Shown: in pieces, positions 1 through 8,918 of the stretch
Position numbering within the stretch: the stretch's first letter is position 1
Layout: every line of letters begins with the position of its first letter
NCBI GenBank assembly: GCA_030432595.1
Contig: JAUIGU010000019.1
Coordinates: 20,235 to 84,234, forward strand
DNA length: 64,000 nt
Origin: Phycisphaerae bacterium
Lineage (GTDB): Bacteria > Planctomycetota > Phycisphaerae > Phycisphaerales > Phycisphaeraceae
Reading direction: 5' to 3'
Translations under genes and position numbers: made by a program
The notes under the pieces: generated by a model
What the model was told of the DNA's origin: nothing
Databases searched by the model: none
The model's input: the letters and a program-made list of their open reading frames with translations, nothing else

Positions 1-668
1 AAACGGTACAACCCCAGCCCCAGCACGAAGTACGGCAGGATGTACAGCGTGTCCCCCAGCGCCAGCCACGGCAGCATGTGCCGTTCGTTCCCCGCGACCG
101 CCGTGCTGACCAGCGCCGTCCCGATCAGGATCAGCACCCACGGCCGAACGCGCTCGAGCACCTTGCCCGCGTCCAGCAGCATCGTGCCCGCGAAGATCCA
201 CAGCATCGCCTTGAGGTACCACAGGTGCCCCAGGTCCAGCGCGAAGATGCCGAACAGCGTCTCGCCGAGCTGGTTGAACGCCACGCCGTCGAACCGGTAG
301 TCCAGGTACGCCGCGTCGATCAAGCCGACAAAGATGAACGGCAAGAGCACACGGCGCAGCTTGCCCAGCGCGAACTTCTTCTCCGCCCCGGCGCGGACCG
401 GCCGCAGCGCGTAGACGTAGCCGGCGATCACCGTGAACAACGGCATCCGCAGGTACGACAGCGACTCGACGACGTACGCCACCGCGTGGTGGGAACTGAG
501 CATGCCGCGGTGCCCCAGCTCCAACGCGACGTGGCCGAGCACGACCAGCACGATCGCGAGGCCGCGCAGCGTCTCGATGGACTCGTCCTTCGTGGAACTC
601 GCGACGGCCACGGTCGCGGTCGGTCGGACCGGCCAGGCGCCGCGGCTGGGGGTGGTGATGGCGGTCAT
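1..668 (-). CDS. Acyltransferase-3 family membrane protein, C-terminus cut by window edge
   Basis: This is probably an integral membrane acyltransferase of the acyltransferase-3 family, which moves acyl groups onto exported glycans, lipids or other carriers. I read the gene directly from the minus strand. It starts at the ATG whose complement lies at 666-668 and stays open to the left edge, so only about 222 N-terminal residues are present. After a polar tail of about 30 residues comes the family hallmark ETLRGLAIVLVVLGHV (about residues 32-47), with the Arg-Gly pair and the conserved His. Several hydrophobic segments follow, including PFIFVGLIDAAYL and WYLKAMLWIFAGTMLL, as expected for the 10-12 helix fold. 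The substrate cannot be told from this part. It may share a direction with the sugar dehydrogenase upstream, 223 bases away, but no operon link is clear. Confidence 0.8.
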   Translation of the reverse strand, partial: MTAITTPSRGAWPVRPTATVAVASSTKDESIETLRGLAIVLVVLGHVALELGHRGMLSSHHAVAYVVESLSYLRMPLFTVIAGYVYALRPVRAGAEKKFALGKLRRVLLPFIFVGLIDAAYLDYRFDGVAFNQLGETLFGIFALDLGHLWYLKAMLWIFAGTMLLDAGKVLERVRPWVLILIGTALVSTAVAGNERHMLPWLALGDTLYILPYFVLGLGLYR

Positions 669-891
669 GAACAGCGATCCGGGGCCGGGTCTGGGCGCGG
701 CGGGGATACAGCCGCCCGCGCCGGTGGTGGCGGTCTCGGTTCCGTCCGATAAAGGTTTTCGTCATTTCTCCGGCGGCGGGATCGCTTTTTCGCTCCCTCG
801 CACCGCGGCGTCCTGCGGCGAAATGGTAGCAGAATCGTGCAAAAATTGTGGATAAAATGGTAAAACCCGCCCCGGGACCGCTGGGTTGGCC

Positions 892-2394
892 TCAGGGCGC
901 GTCCGCCGGCACCAGCCGCACGATCCGGTCCGGCTGGTTGAAGAGCACGTACACCTCGCCGCCGGGCCCAATATGCACGTCGCGGACCCGGCCCTGATCG
1001 CGGATCAGCTCCTCCTCCTCGGCAACCACCGGCGTCATACCCATGTCCCCGGGCCGCGGCCGGATCCGCAAGCGGCGCAGCGTCTGCCCGGCCAGGCCCG
1101 TCACCAGCAGGTCGTCTTTCCAGTTCGGGAACGCGTCGCCGGTCACGAACTCGGCACCGCAGACCGCGATGCTCGGGGTCCAGTGGTGGACGGGTGGTTC
1201 CATGCCCGGCGCGGCGGTCTGGTCGGTGATCGGTGTGCCGTCGTAGTTCATGCCGAAGGTCACGACGGGCCAGCCGTAGTTCTTGCCCATGACGATTGTG
1301 TTGAGCTCGTCGCCGCCGCGCGGCCCGTGCTCGGTCGACCAGAGCTGCCCGGTATCGGGGTGGACCGCCGCGCCCTGCGGGTTGCGGTTGCCGTAGGTCC
1401 AGATGGTCGGCAGCGCGTCGGGGTGTTCGGGGTGATTGACGAACGGGTTGTCGTCGGGGATTCGCCCGTCGTCGTGCACACGGTGGAACTTGCCGTTGGG
1501 CACGGTGAGGTCCTGGGCCATGTCCTGCCGGCCGCGCTCGCCGATGGGGAAGAACACAAAGCCGCCGTCGAACGCCAGCCGCGTGCCGTAGTGGTGGCGC
1601 GTGCGCAGGTAGTGCTCGGGTTTGGCCTGGTAGATGACCTGCTCGTCGATCCAGCGGTGCGCATCGAAGTCGATCCGGCCGCGCACAACCTTGGTCATGG
1701 TGACCGCCTGGCCTTCGTGTTCGATCTCGTCGCTGAAGGCGAGGTAGACCCACCCGTTGCCGGGCTGCGCGTAGTCCGGGTGCAGCGCGACCTCGAGCAG
1801 GCCGCCCTGCCCCTGCGCATTGACCGCCGGAGTGCCCGCGATCGGCTCGGGGTGAAGCGTGCCGTCCGGTTCGACCACGCGCAACGCGCCGGGCTTCTCG
1901 CACACCAGCCAGCGCCCGTCGGGCAGGATCGCCATGGACCACGGCGTGTCCAGGCCCTCCACCGCGACCTTCGCCAGAAAGCGGTGGTGCCGCGACGTGA
2001 AGATGCCGCGCTGAAACGGCACCGGCGTCGGCGCGCCCTCGCGCTCGTGCTTCTCCCGCAGCTCGCGGACGTAGATCACCATCGTCCGCAGCTGCGGGTC
2101 GGTCAACGCCCGCTTGAAGGGGGGCATCTGGCCCGTCGAATCGCCGAACTTGATGAGGTTGAACATCTCCTGCGTGCCCGGGTGCTTGAGCGCATCTTCA
2201 CCCAGCAGGGACGGCGCCGTCGCGCCCGCACCGCTCAGACCGTGACACGACGCACACATCCGGTTGAAGAACCGCTCGGCATTGAAACGCTCATCCACTT
2301 GCGCCGAAGCGCCCGGCCCCCACGCCGACACCATCACCCACGCGAGCAAAGCAACGACCCCGCCGCGAACCACAACAACCCGAGCCTGCAACAT
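892..2394 (-). CDS. Cytochrome c / PQQ-dependent sugar dehydrogenase fusion, exported
   Basis: Periplasmic sugar oxidoreductase that should oxidise an aldose and pass electrons to its own heme. The first ~31 residues form a signal peptide ending in GASAQ. A class I cytochrome c domain follows, with heme motif CASCH at about residues 47-51 and a likely axial Met in GQMPPF near residue 90. From about residue 145 to the end is a six-bladed GSDH/Yli-type propeller, opening with GLDTPWSMAILPDGRWLVCE and containing RNPQGAAVHP, STEHGPRGGDELN and GKNYGWP, which match the soluble aldose dehydrogenase family. A fused heme domain is common in planctomycete members. The start ATG is preceded by a purine-rich AGAGGA, a fair ribosome site. 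No PQQ synthesis genes are visible nearby. The exact sugar is unknown. Confidence 0.88.
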   Translation of the reverse strand: MLQARVVVVRGGVVALLAWVMVSAWGPGASAQVDERFNAERFFNRMCASCHGLSGAGATAPSLLGEDALKHPGTQEMFNLIKFGDSTGQMPPFKRALTDPQLRTMVIYVRELREKHEREGAPTPVPFQRGIFTSRHHRFLAKVAVEGLDTPWSMAILPDGRWLVCEKPGALRVVEPDGTLHPEPIAGTPAVNAQGQGGLLEVALHPDYAQPGNGWVYLAFSDEIEHEGQAVTMTKVVRGRIDFDAHRWIDEQVIYQAKPEHYLRTRHHYGTRLAFDGGFVFFPIGERGRQDMAQDLTVPNGKFHRVHDDGRIPDDNPFVNHPEHPDALPTIWTYGNRNPQGAAVHPDTGQLWSTEHGPRGGDELNTIVMGKNYGWPVVTFGMNYDGTPITDQTAAPGMEPPVHHWTPSIAVCGAEFVTGDAFPNWKDDLLVTGLAGQTLRRLRIRPRPGDMGMTPVVAEEEELIRDQGRVRDVHIGPGGEVYVLFNQPDRIVRLVPADAP

Positions 2395-2421
2395 CTCGAT
2401 CCTCTCCGGCCGCGGCCTGTA

Positions 2422-2559
2422 TCAGTCCTGCGTCCACGCGGCCGCGACGTTGAACGTTCCCGTGGTGTCCTCGTGGATGTCGTCCTCGACGTGATCGATG
2501 ACCGCGAACACGCGCCCGCCGTCGCACTCGCCCCGCCGGTCGGTGACCTGCTCTTTCAT
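2422..2559 (-). CDS. Possible small protein, 45 residues, unknown
   Basis: A short open frame lying 27 bases upstream of the sugar dehydrogenase on the same strand. It encodes an acidic, His-containing peptide with the run VFAVIDHVEDDIHEDTTGTF in its middle. I do not recognise a family. The composition looks more like a real soluble protein than a GC-rich shadow frame, and the position would fit a leader gene of the dehydrogenase transcript. No clear ribosome site precedes the ATG; an upstream in-frame start near 2628 would add 23 residues. Function cannot be given. Confidence 0.3.
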   Translation of the reverse strand: MKEQVTDRRGECDGGRVFAVIDHVEDDIHEDTTGTFNVAAAWTQD

Positions 2560-2624
2560 GCCCGCAGTGTAGAACGGCCCCGGCGCGGCGGGCGGAACGA
2601 CACCACACGCACCGGCAACACCGT

Positions 2625-3773
2625 TCAATACCCGTAATTGACCTGGCCGTACCCCGTCGGCGGCTGCGGCGCGACGTACGTGTTGACCGGCCCGGCCGGG
2701 TAGCCCGAGGGCACGGCCGGCACGATCCCGGGGCTCAGCGGAACCGCGCCCGGCGTCAACCGCGGCACGCCCGACGGCGTCACCGGGTAGCCCTGGCCGA
2801 AGCGCGCGCCCATCGCGCCCACCGGGTTCGCCGGCGCCGCGTAGCCCGTGCCGAACTGCCCGTACGCCACGTTCGCCGGCAGCGGGCTAACCGGCGAGGT
2901 GTTCGTGATCCCTGTGCCGTAGAGGTTGCCGCGCAGCTCCGAGGGCAGCAGCGCCCGCTGCGACACGTCGAACCGCCGCTCAGACGGCAACAACCCCACC
3001 GGTACCAACCGCGCAGACAGCGCCGGCGGCGGCGTCACCGTCAACGCCGGGAACGGAACCGCGCCGGGCGACACCGCCGTCCGCGCGTAGACGTTCGGAT
3101 TGGCGTTCGCGGCGCCGAAGTTGAATGACCCCGCCTGCGGCGCTTGCACCTGCGCCACCGCCGCGCCGCCCCACGCCTGCCAGTCCACCAGCCCCTCGCG
3201 CCGGAACGACGACGGACGGCGCGCGTCGCGCCGTTCCTGCGGCTGCGCCTTGAGCCAGCCCGCCGGGTCCGTCAGCCGCGCCGACGCGTACGGGTCCTCG
3301 ACCGGCTCGTTCGCCGGACTCTCCATCACCCCGTCCACCATCCCCCGCTCGAACGCCCGGTGGTCCAGCGCCGGCTTGATCGTCGCCGGCGTCGACAGCG
3401 CCGCCCACGCCCGCTCCAACGGATCGACCACGGCGTGCTTCGCCTCGCCCGGCCCGCCGTACCGATCGAGCACCCGCGTCGCCGTCTCCGCCAACCGGTC
3501 CGCCGACGCCGACCGGCTCCACGACTCCCACGCCGCCGGGCCCGCGTCGAAGAACGCCGCCCACGACGAAGCCGCGTCCGAAGCCGACGTCACCGTGTCC
3601 GCCCCGGCCCCCTCGCCCAACGACGCGACCACCTCCCGCACGTGCTGTTCCACCCGCGCCTGCTCCGACGCCGAACCTGACGCGGAAACCACCATCAAAC
3701 CTGACGCCAACGCGCTCACCACGCCCGCCGCAATCAAGTCGAGCCGACGCTCGCGCAAAAGACTCCGCATCAT
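2625..3773 (-). CDS. Hypothetical exported protein with Pro/Gly/Tyr-rich C-terminal half
   Basis: I do not recognise a family. The protein (about 382 residues) begins with MMRSLLRERR and a hydrophobic stretch LDLIAAGVVSALASGLMVVS, read as a signal peptide or anchor. Residues 40-190 are mixed and acidic. From about residue 195 the chain becomes low in charge and rich in Pro, Ala, Gly, Asn and Tyr, with loosely repeated units such as GAVPFPALT, GVPRLTPGAVPLSPGIVP and a tail ending GYGQVNYGY. That suggests an extended cell-surface or envelope protein. The start chosen is the ATG after an AAAGGGG ribosome site; a TTG one codon upstream is possible. There is no operon partner on its upstream side, because a repeat element and a 240-base gap follow. 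Confidence 0.6.
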   Translation of the reverse strand: MMRSLLRERRLDLIAAGVVSALASGLMVVSASGSASEQARVEQHVREVVASLGEGAGADTVTSASDAASSWAAFFDAGPAAWESWSRSASADRLAETATRVLDRYGGPGEAKHAVVDPLERAWAALSTPATIKPALDHRAFERGMVDGVMESPANEPVEDPYASARLTDPAGWLKAQPQERRDARRPSSFRREGLVDWQAWGGAAVAQVQAPQAGSFNFGAANANPNVYARTAVSPGAVPFPALTVTPPPALSARLVPVGLLPSERRFDVSQRALLPSELRGNLYGTGITNTSPVSPLPANVAYGQFGTGYAAPANPVGAMGARFGQGYPVTPSGVPRLTPGAVPLSPGIVPAVPSGYPAGPVNTYVAPQPPTGYGQVNYGY

Positions 3774-3931
3774 CAACGCCCCTTTGCCAAATGCCCGTCC
3801 AATTGCCCGTCAGAAACGGCCGGCCACGCCGACCCGGAAGCCAACCCAAGCAGGAGGTGACATCGGATTATACGCGGGGCGCTTCCGAAAAAGAATGACC
3901 AAAACCAACCGGCGACGGCTCACTCTCGACC

Positions 3932-4006
3932 GCTGACGTACCGCGACCGTGAGGAAGCGGGCCACTGCCACTGGATACCCACTCCCTTACGGCCGCGGCT
4001 CGTCAG
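3932..4006. repeat. Imperfect inverted repeat, family A, copy 1
   Basis: Two 22-base arms, CTGACGTACCGCGACCGTGA... at 3932-3953 and its near reverse complement at 3985-4006, are separated by about 31 bases. A second, cleaner copy lies at 18930-19003. Both are followed on the right by the shared flank A(T/A)TGAACCTC. In this copy the flank runs into the stop codon of the minus-strand gene ending at 4015. This resembles a REP/BIME-type dispersed element. Confidence 0.75.
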
Positions 4007-4014
4007 ATTGAACC

Positions 4015-4806
4015 TCAAAGCCCGCGTCGGAACCCCAGCCGCTCGCGCATCTTCTCCGCCCGACGAAGCATCCGTGTGCGTCGCCACCCCTTGAACGGCG
4101 GCAGCTCGCCCCACGTGTTCACGTACGCGCCCTTGAGCGTCATCCGGTACACCGTCTCGGTCGGCCCTTGCTCCGCTGTCCAGTACCCGCGCTCAACCTT
4201 GCGGTCCATCTCCTTACGGAGCTGCGCGACCAGCCACGCATCCACGGGTTGATCCGCGCGGGCCTTCTCGAACGACGTCCCGCCGGCCAACTCCGCGCAG
4301 ATCGCGTCGTGCAACTCCAACAGCGCGGCCGCGTCCGACTCCTCGGGGAACACCCACGTCGATTTCTCGGGGTTCTGGTCCGCCGACACGCTGTCGGTCA
4401 GGTTGTTCGTGTTGATCTCCCGGCCGTCGCGCAGCTCGCTGGACAACTCGACACCGTACTTAGGTGGCTGCGGCTCGGCACCCTCGGGCGGGTCGGACCG
4501 CATCGCCGTCGCCATCGCCTCCGTGTGCGCCGTCGGGTGCCGGAACAGCGCAAAGGTCATCCGCGTGCGCGGCACCATCTCCTCGAGCCGGTACACCCCC
4601 ACCGGCGCGTAACCGCGCGTCGCCAACGATTGACCGACGCGGCCGAAGTGCATCGCGTCTTCGGCCGCCAGCGTCGCCGGGTCCACGTCCACCGGCCCGC
4701 GGTCCAGCCGGAACACCATCTGCGCCTTGATCAGCAGCGGCAACAGCAGATACGCCAGCCCGACCAGCCCGACCACGACGCCCAGCATGATCCACAACCA
4801 CATCAT
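4015..4806 (-). CDS. Hypothetical membrane-anchored protein
   Basis: Protein of 263 residues without a recognised family. The N-terminus MMWLWIMLGVVVGLVGLAYL continues hydrophobic to about residue 27, giving one membrane anchor; the remainder (FRLDRGPVDVDPATLAAEDA onward) is soluble and ends in a strongly basic tail (about the last 30 residues, with GWRRTRMLRRAEKMRERLGF). The middle has no cysteine cluster or catalytic motif that I can name. A purine-rich CGGAG precedes the start. The gene lies 44 bases from the gltD stop on the same strand, so co-transcription with gltD is possible. The TGA stop straddles the edge of the family A repeat flank. Confidence 0.6.
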   Translation of the reverse strand: MMWLWIMLGVVVGLVGLAYLLLPLLIKAQMVFRLDRGPVDVDPATLAAEDAMHFGRVGQSLATRGYAPVGVYRLEEMVPRTRMTFALFRHPTAHTEAMATAMRSDPPEGAEPQPPKYGVELSSELRDGREINTNNLTDSVSADQNPEKSTWVFPEESDAAALLELHDAICAELAGGTSFEKARADQPVDAWLVAQLRKEMDRKVERGYWTAEQGPTETVYRMTLKGAYVNTWGELPPFKGWRRTRMLRRAEKMRERLGFRRGL

Positions 4807-4850
4807 CTCCGCCGCAACATACCCGACATCCCGCCTTCACCCTCAAAGCA

Positions 4851-6413
4851 TCACGCCGGGGCCATCGACGCATGCACCACGTCCGGGGCCGGCAGCTCAG
4901 TCTGCCCGGTCAGGTACATGTCGATCGCCTGCGCCGCCAGCCGGCCCTCGGCGATGGCCCACACGACCAGGCTCTGCCCGCGCCGACAGTCGCCGGCGAC
5001 GAACACCTTGTCCACGTTGGTCGCGTGGTCGCCGTAGCGCGACGCGAAGTTGCTGCGGTGATCCTTCTCCAGCCCCAGCGCTTCACCGACCGCGCCCTCG
5101 GGGCCCAGGAACCCCATCGCCAGCAGCACGAGGTCGGCGTCGAACACCCGCTCGCTGCCGGGCACCTCGCTGAACGGGGCCTTGTCGCCCGGCTTGGTCC
5201 AGTCGATGCGCACGGTGCGGATGCCCTGGACGTGGCCCTTGCCGTCGTCGATGAATTCTTTGGAGAGGACCGCGAACTCGCGCGGGTCGTTGCCGAACGT
5301 CGCCGCCGCTTCCTGGTGCCCGTAGTCGGTCCGCAGGATCTTCGGCCACTGCGGCCAGGGGTTGCCGGGCGCGCGGTCCTCGGGCGGGATGTCGAGCAGT
5401 TCGAAGTTCGTCAGCGACCTGCACCCGTGCCGCATGGACGTGCCCAGGCAGTCGTTGCCGGTGTCGCCGCCGCCGATGACGATGACGCGCTTGTCCTGCG
5501 CGTCGATCAGGCGTTCGAACTCGGGGTTCAGGTCGTTGGTGTGCCCGGAGTCCACGAGCGTCTTCGTGTTGGCGTGCAGGAACTCCATCGCGAAATGGAT
5601 GCCGCGCAACGCGCGCCCCGGGATCGGCAGGTCGCGCGGCCGCGTCGCGCCGGTGGCCAGAAGCAGCGCGTCGTTGTCTTCGAGCAATTGTTGCGGGTCG
5701 ATGTATTGCACGCCATCGTCGTGGGGAGCCGCGCCGGCGGGTGTGTCGGCATTTCCGCCGACGAACGCGCGGGTCACGAACTTCACGCCCTCCGCTTCAA
5801 GCTGATCGACCCGGCGTTGCACCGTGCCCTTGTCCAGCTTCATGTTCGGGATGCCGTAGTACAACAGCCCGCCGATCCGGTCGTGACGCTCGTAGACCGT
5901 GACGGTGTGTCCCGCGCGATTGAGCTGTTGCGCCGCCGCCAGACCCGCCGGACCCGAACCCACAATCGCCACCGTCTTGCCCGTGCGACGCTCGGGCGGC
6001 TCGGGCACGATCCAGCCCTCGTGCCACGCCCGGTCCACGATCGCGTTCTCGATGTTCTTGATCGTCACCGGCGTCTCGTAAAGCCCCGCACAACAACTCC
6101 CCTCGCACGGCGCGGGGCACACCCGACCGGTGAACTCCGGGAAGTTGTTCGTCCGGCTCAAGCGCTCCATCGCCTCGCGCCACTTGCCGTGGTACACCAG
6201 GTCGTTCCACTCCGGGATCAGATTGTCCAGCGGACACCCCGCGCCCGACATGCAGAACGGCACGCCGCAATCCATGCAGCGTGACCCCTGACGCGTGAGG
6301 TGGTCCTCCGGCACGGGCGTCAGAAACTCGTTGTAGTCCAGCAACCGCACCAGCGGGTCCTTGTAAGGAACCGCCTCGCGCTTGAAGTCACGAAAACCGG
6401 TGTGCAGACCCAT
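4851..6413 (-). CDS. gltD: Glutamate synthase small subunit
   Basis: Beta subunit of NADPH-dependent glutamate synthase: it takes electrons from NADPH through FAD and passes them to the large subunit for glutamate formation from glutamine and 2-oxoglutarate. The 520-residue protein begins [20 protein letters not shown], the usual GltD start; the open frame runs further upstream but that part is unlike the family. The N-terminal cysteine clusters for two 4Fe-4S centres are intact (C46, C49, C54, C60 and C99, C103, C107). A FAD site VGSGPAG lies at about 151-157 and an NADPH site [13 protein letters not shown] further on. The C-terminal [18 protein letters not shown] is typical. No gltB is adjacent, so the partner subunit must be encoded elsewhere. 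A short insert ([14 protein letters not shown]) is unusual but not palindromic. Confidence 0.93.
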   Translation of the reverse strand: MGLHTGFRDFKREAVPYKDPLVRLLDYNEFLTPVPEDHLTRQGSRCMDCGVPFCMSGAGCPLDNLIPEWNDLVYHGKWREAMERLSRTNNFPEFTGRVCPAPCEGSCCAGLYETPVTIKNIENAIVDRAWHEGWIVPEPPERRTGKTVAIVGSGPAGLAAAQQLNRAGHTVTVYERHDRIGGLLYYGIPNMKLDKGTVQRRVDQLEAEGVKFVTRAFVGGNADTPAGAAPHDDGVQYIDPQQLLEDNDALLLATGATRPRDLPIPGRALRGIHFAMEFLHANTKTLVDSGHTNDLNPEFERLIDAQDKRVIVIGGGDTGNDCLGTSMRHGCRSLTNFELLDIPPEDRAPGNPWPQWPKILRTDYGHQEAAATFGNDPREFAVLSKEFIDDGKGHVQGIRTVRIDWTKPGDKAPFSEVPGSERVFDADLVLLAMGFLGPEGAVGEALGLEKDHRSNFASRYGDHATNVDKVFVAGDCRRGQSLVVWAIAEGRLAAQAIDMYLTGQTELPAPDVVHASMAPA

Positions 6414-6603
6414 GATGAATCGGGGTGAAGGAACCAAGCGGGTTTGAAGATCAGACACGGGCACGGCCCGCACCCGACACCAACCCACGGGACGAAATGA
6501 GCCCCGACGTTTTAGCCGGTGAGAACCGACCCCGCAAGAGAAAAACCCTCCACGTCCGCGAACCCCCACCATCGTTCTAGAACACCCGCCGTGACGCGCC
6601 GGA

Positions 6604-6691
6604 CAGAGCCGGGAGCGTCAGCGACCGGTCAAGCCCCAACCGCCCCACCGGTCAACCACCACCCCACCGGTCGCTCACGCTCCCGGCTCTG
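6604..6691. repeat. REP pair flanking RAYT gene, 3' side
   Basis: Two 26-base arms in inverted orientation, at 6604-6629 (core GAGCCGGGAGCGTCAGCGAC) and 6666-6691, match with one mismatch across a 36-base loop. The right arm overlaps the 3' end of the transposase gene. The single mismatch between the arms is the base that creates the transposase TGA stop (complement at 6675-6677). The same 26-base unit recurs at 7244-7269 and 7285-7310. Confidence 0.88.
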
Positions 6692-7199
6692 ACGAGACAT
6701 CACTCTCGGGCCACCGTGCCATCGGTTGACCTTGTTCCTCAAGTGTGTATCTGACCGCCCTCCACACCGACGCCTCTTCCCAGAGATAACGCGTGCTGCC
6801 GTGGTGCGCCCAGACCTTGGCGCCCGATTCCACCAAGCCCGCTTGGCGAAGTCGACGTGTCGCGTACGCCTTGAGATCACTCAAAATTATCTCGGGGGAA
6901 GCATCCGAAACAACCACGGCATGCACGTGGCTTTCACGTACATGCACCGCATGCAACACCCAACCGCGGTGCTGACACGTTTCCTGCATCGCCGTCAACA
7001 CCAGCGACCTTGCTGCCTCGCCGAGCGCCACCGCCTCCACCGGCATCCGGCCCATCGATGCTTCTTTACGTTCTACGTCCGGCTGCACGAACGGCGAACC
7101 GTACCGGCGGTGTTCGCGATCCACCGACCCGCGCTCGTGCCCATGTAACCAGGTGCCATATGTGTGCCACGTGAGAAAATAGGCGAGTGGCCGAGACAC
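6675..7199 (-). CDS. REP-associated tyrosine transposase (RAYT), IS200-like Y1 family
   Basis: Single-domain HUH endonuclease of the Y1 transposase type, of the kind that cuts and joins single-stranded REP hairpins. The protein opens with the planctomycete RAYT signature SRPLAYFLTWHTYGTWLHGH. The metal-binding HUH pair is HVHAVVV in RESHVHAVVV, and the nucleophilic tyrosine is expected in DLKAYATRRLRQ. I place the start at the GTG that gives (V/M)SRPLAYF; longer TTG-started readings are possible up to 7244. Length (about 174 residues) fits the family. Its own putative substrates, four copies of a 26-base REP unit, lie in inverted pairs on both sides at 6604-6691 and 7244-7310. This pairing is the best evidence for the function. 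The last residues (about SSEPGA) are encoded by the REP itself. Confidence 0.85.
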   Translation of the reverse strand: MSRPLAYFLTWHTYGTWLHGHERGSVDREHRRYGSPFVQPDVERKEASMGRMPVEAVALGEAARSLVLTAMQETCQHRGWVLHAVHVRESHVHAVVVSDASPEIILSDLKAYATRRLRQAGLVESGAKVWAHHGSTRYLWEEASVWRAVRYTLEEQGQPMARWPESDVSSEPGA

Positions 7200-7243
7200 C
7201 AACTCATCGTATCGCCGAACCGCAAAGTCGCCGGCCCAAACCA

Positions 7244-7310
7244 ACCGGTCGCTTACGCTCCCGGCTCTGTCGATTCTTGTCTTACGGAGCCGTGAGCGTC
7301 AGCGACCGGT
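7244..7310. repeat. REP pair flanking RAYT gene, 5' side
   Basis: Inverted pair of the same unit found at 6604-6691: one arm at 7244-7269 (ACCGGTCGCTTACGCTCCCG...) and the opposite arm at 7285-7310, only 15 bases apart. The right arm overlaps the last four codons of the minus-strand gene ending at 7299 and supplies its TGA stop. Confidence 0.85.
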
Positions 7311-7904
7311 GTGTTGCGACGCACGCCGCGACCACCCGCACTCCGAACACCCCCGCTCCAACCCCCGCACGTCGTAACGACACACCGGGCAGAGGTTGTC
7401 GGCCATACCCGTACGCTTCCAACGGAGCAGGCGGAGCCAGAGCCAGGGCAGCGCGAACATCAAAAACAAGGGAAGCAATGGGACGCTCAGAATCAGATAG
7501 TGCACATGTCCCAAAGAAGATGAACGACCGTAGCCGATCCCCGACGAATGCAGCACTGACCATATCCAGCGATGAACCCCCCCATCCGGTCGATGGGTCA
7601 GTGCAATGAACACGTTCAGGTCGCTGGCACGAAGGGGTGCTTCTGTAATCCAATCGAAAGTCAGGTCCCATGATCGCTTGAGTACATACGTCGGATCCCG
7701 AACATGCTGCTCATCGCGATGCGCGGTTAAACAACCGTTGCCGACGGCAACACGGTGCGTGACGATGTATGGCCCGCTTTGGCTCAACGCATGCCACGAG
7801 ATGCTGACATCACCCACAAAGGTCACAAACACCCACAACCCCAGGCACACCCACCCCGGCAGCGCCCACCACCACGCCCAGCGTTCCGCCCGGGTCGGTT
7901 TCAT
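7299..7904 (-). CDS. Membrane protein with C-terminal zinc ribbon, unknown function
   Basis: Protein of about 201 residues with no assigned role. It has one hydrophobic helix near residues 13-33 (WAWWWALPGWVCLGLWVFVT), a soluble middle, a second helix pair region HYLILSVPLLPLFLMFALPW, and a short C-terminal ribbon CPVCRYDVRGLERGCSECGW. That four-cysteine ribbon is shared with the proteins at 14712 and 21784 and with a loop of CstA in this window. The start used is the ATG giving MKPTRAERW; a longer reading to 7958 is less likely. The GC content appears lower than in neighbouring genes. The final residues (ASQHTGR and stop) lie on a REP arm, so the REP has fixed the C-terminus. Confidence 0.6.
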   Translation of the reverse strand: MKPTRAERWAWWWALPGWVCLGLWVFVTFVGDVSISWHALSQSGPYIVTHRVAVGNGCLTAHRDEQHVRDPTYVLKRSWDLTFDWITEAPLRASDLNVFIALTHRPDGGVHRWIWSVLHSSGIGYGRSSSLGHVHYLILSVPLLPLFLMFALPWLWLRLLRWKRTGMADNLCPVCRYDVRGLERGCSECGWSRRASQHTGR

Positions 7905-8026
7905 GCCTTCTCTATGCCGGCCGCCGCGCCGCGGTTCGCGAATTGGTACGGTAAACACCCGCGCCGTCGCATTTCCGGATGCCTCGGCCCGTACCCCGTA
8001 CCCAGCACCCCGAACCCAGACCGCCC

Positions 8027-8863
8027 ATGCCCATCGCCACCGACCTCTTCGACCTCACCGGAAAGTCCGCCCTGATCACCGGCGGGGCGTCGGGCATCGG
8101 GCTCGCCATCGCCGAAGCCTTCGTCATGCACGGCGCCCGCGTGATCGTCGGCTCGCGCACCGCCGACAAAGTGAACGCCGCCGCCCAACAGTTGAACAAA
8201 CTCGAGCCGCCGGTCCACCACGGCCCCGACGACCCCGCGGCCGTGGGCGTGCCGCTCGACGTCGAGGACGACAAGTCCGTCGACCACGCGATCAAGAAGT
8301 CGCTCGACCTGCTCGGCGGGCTGGACATCGTCGTCAACTCGGCCGGCATCATGTGCAAGACCGACACGTTCGACCTCAGCCCCGAGCAGATGAACCAGCT
8401 CTACAACATCCACGTCACCGGCGCGCTGCGTGTGAGCAAGGCAGCCGGCCACGTCTTCCGCGAGCAGCACGACGGCTGCATCATCAACATCGCCTCGATC
8501 TCCAGCTACGTCGACCTTACCGGCGTCACCGCCTACGCCGCCGCCAAGAACGCCCTGCTCGGGCTCACCCGCAGCCTCGCCAACGAGTGGGCCAAGTTCG
8601 GCATCCGCTGCAACGGCATCGCCCCCGGGTTCATCCCCACCGACATCAACCGCAAGATGATCGAGGGCACCGACCGCGGCCGACGCATCATCGAACACAC
8701 TCCGATGCAGCGCTTCGGCACGGCCGACGAGATCGCCGGCGCCGCCGTCTATCTCGCGTCCCCGGCGGGCAAGTTCGTCAACGGCCACACAATCGTCGTC
8801 GACGGCGGCTACCTCGCGTCCGGCATCGGCGACAGCGTGGCGCCGTGGGCGGGCGAGGCTTGA
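8027..8863 (+). CDS. SDR family oxidoreductase
   Basis: Cytosolic short-chain dehydrogenase of about 278 residues. The Rossmann nucleotide site is TGGASGIG at about residues 18-25, the NAG motif appears as VVNSAGIMCK, and the catalytic Tyr-Lys pair is in VTAYAAAKNALLGLTRSLA, preceded by the Ser of IASISSYVDLTGV. The C-terminus NGHTIVVDGGYLASG is standard. NAD or NADP preference is not clear. The start is the ATG of MPIATDLFDLTGK; a frame extension upstream is repeat-like DNA rich in GTACCCC. The substrate is unknown; the closest description is a gluconate/3-ketoacyl type SDR. The pterin dehydratase gene follows 55 bases downstream and might be co-transcribed. Confidence 0.88.
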   Translation: MPIATDLFDLTGKSALITGGASGIGLAIAEAFVMHGARVIVGSRTADKVNAAAQQLNKLEPPVHHGPDDPAAVGVPLDVEDDKSVDHAIKKSLDLLGGLDIVVNSAGIMCKTDTFDLSPEQMNQLYNIHVTGALRVSKAAGHVFREQHDGCIINIASISSYVDLTGVTAYAAAKNALLGLTRSLANEWAKFGIRCNGIAPGFIPTDINRKMIEGTDRGRRIIEHTPMQRFGTADEIAGAAVYLASPAGKFVNGHTIVVDGGYLASGIGDSVAPWAGEA

Positions 8864-8918
8864 AGTCGCGGCGCGCCTAACGTGTGCCCAACTCAAGCGG
8901 ACACACGCGAGGTGCAGC

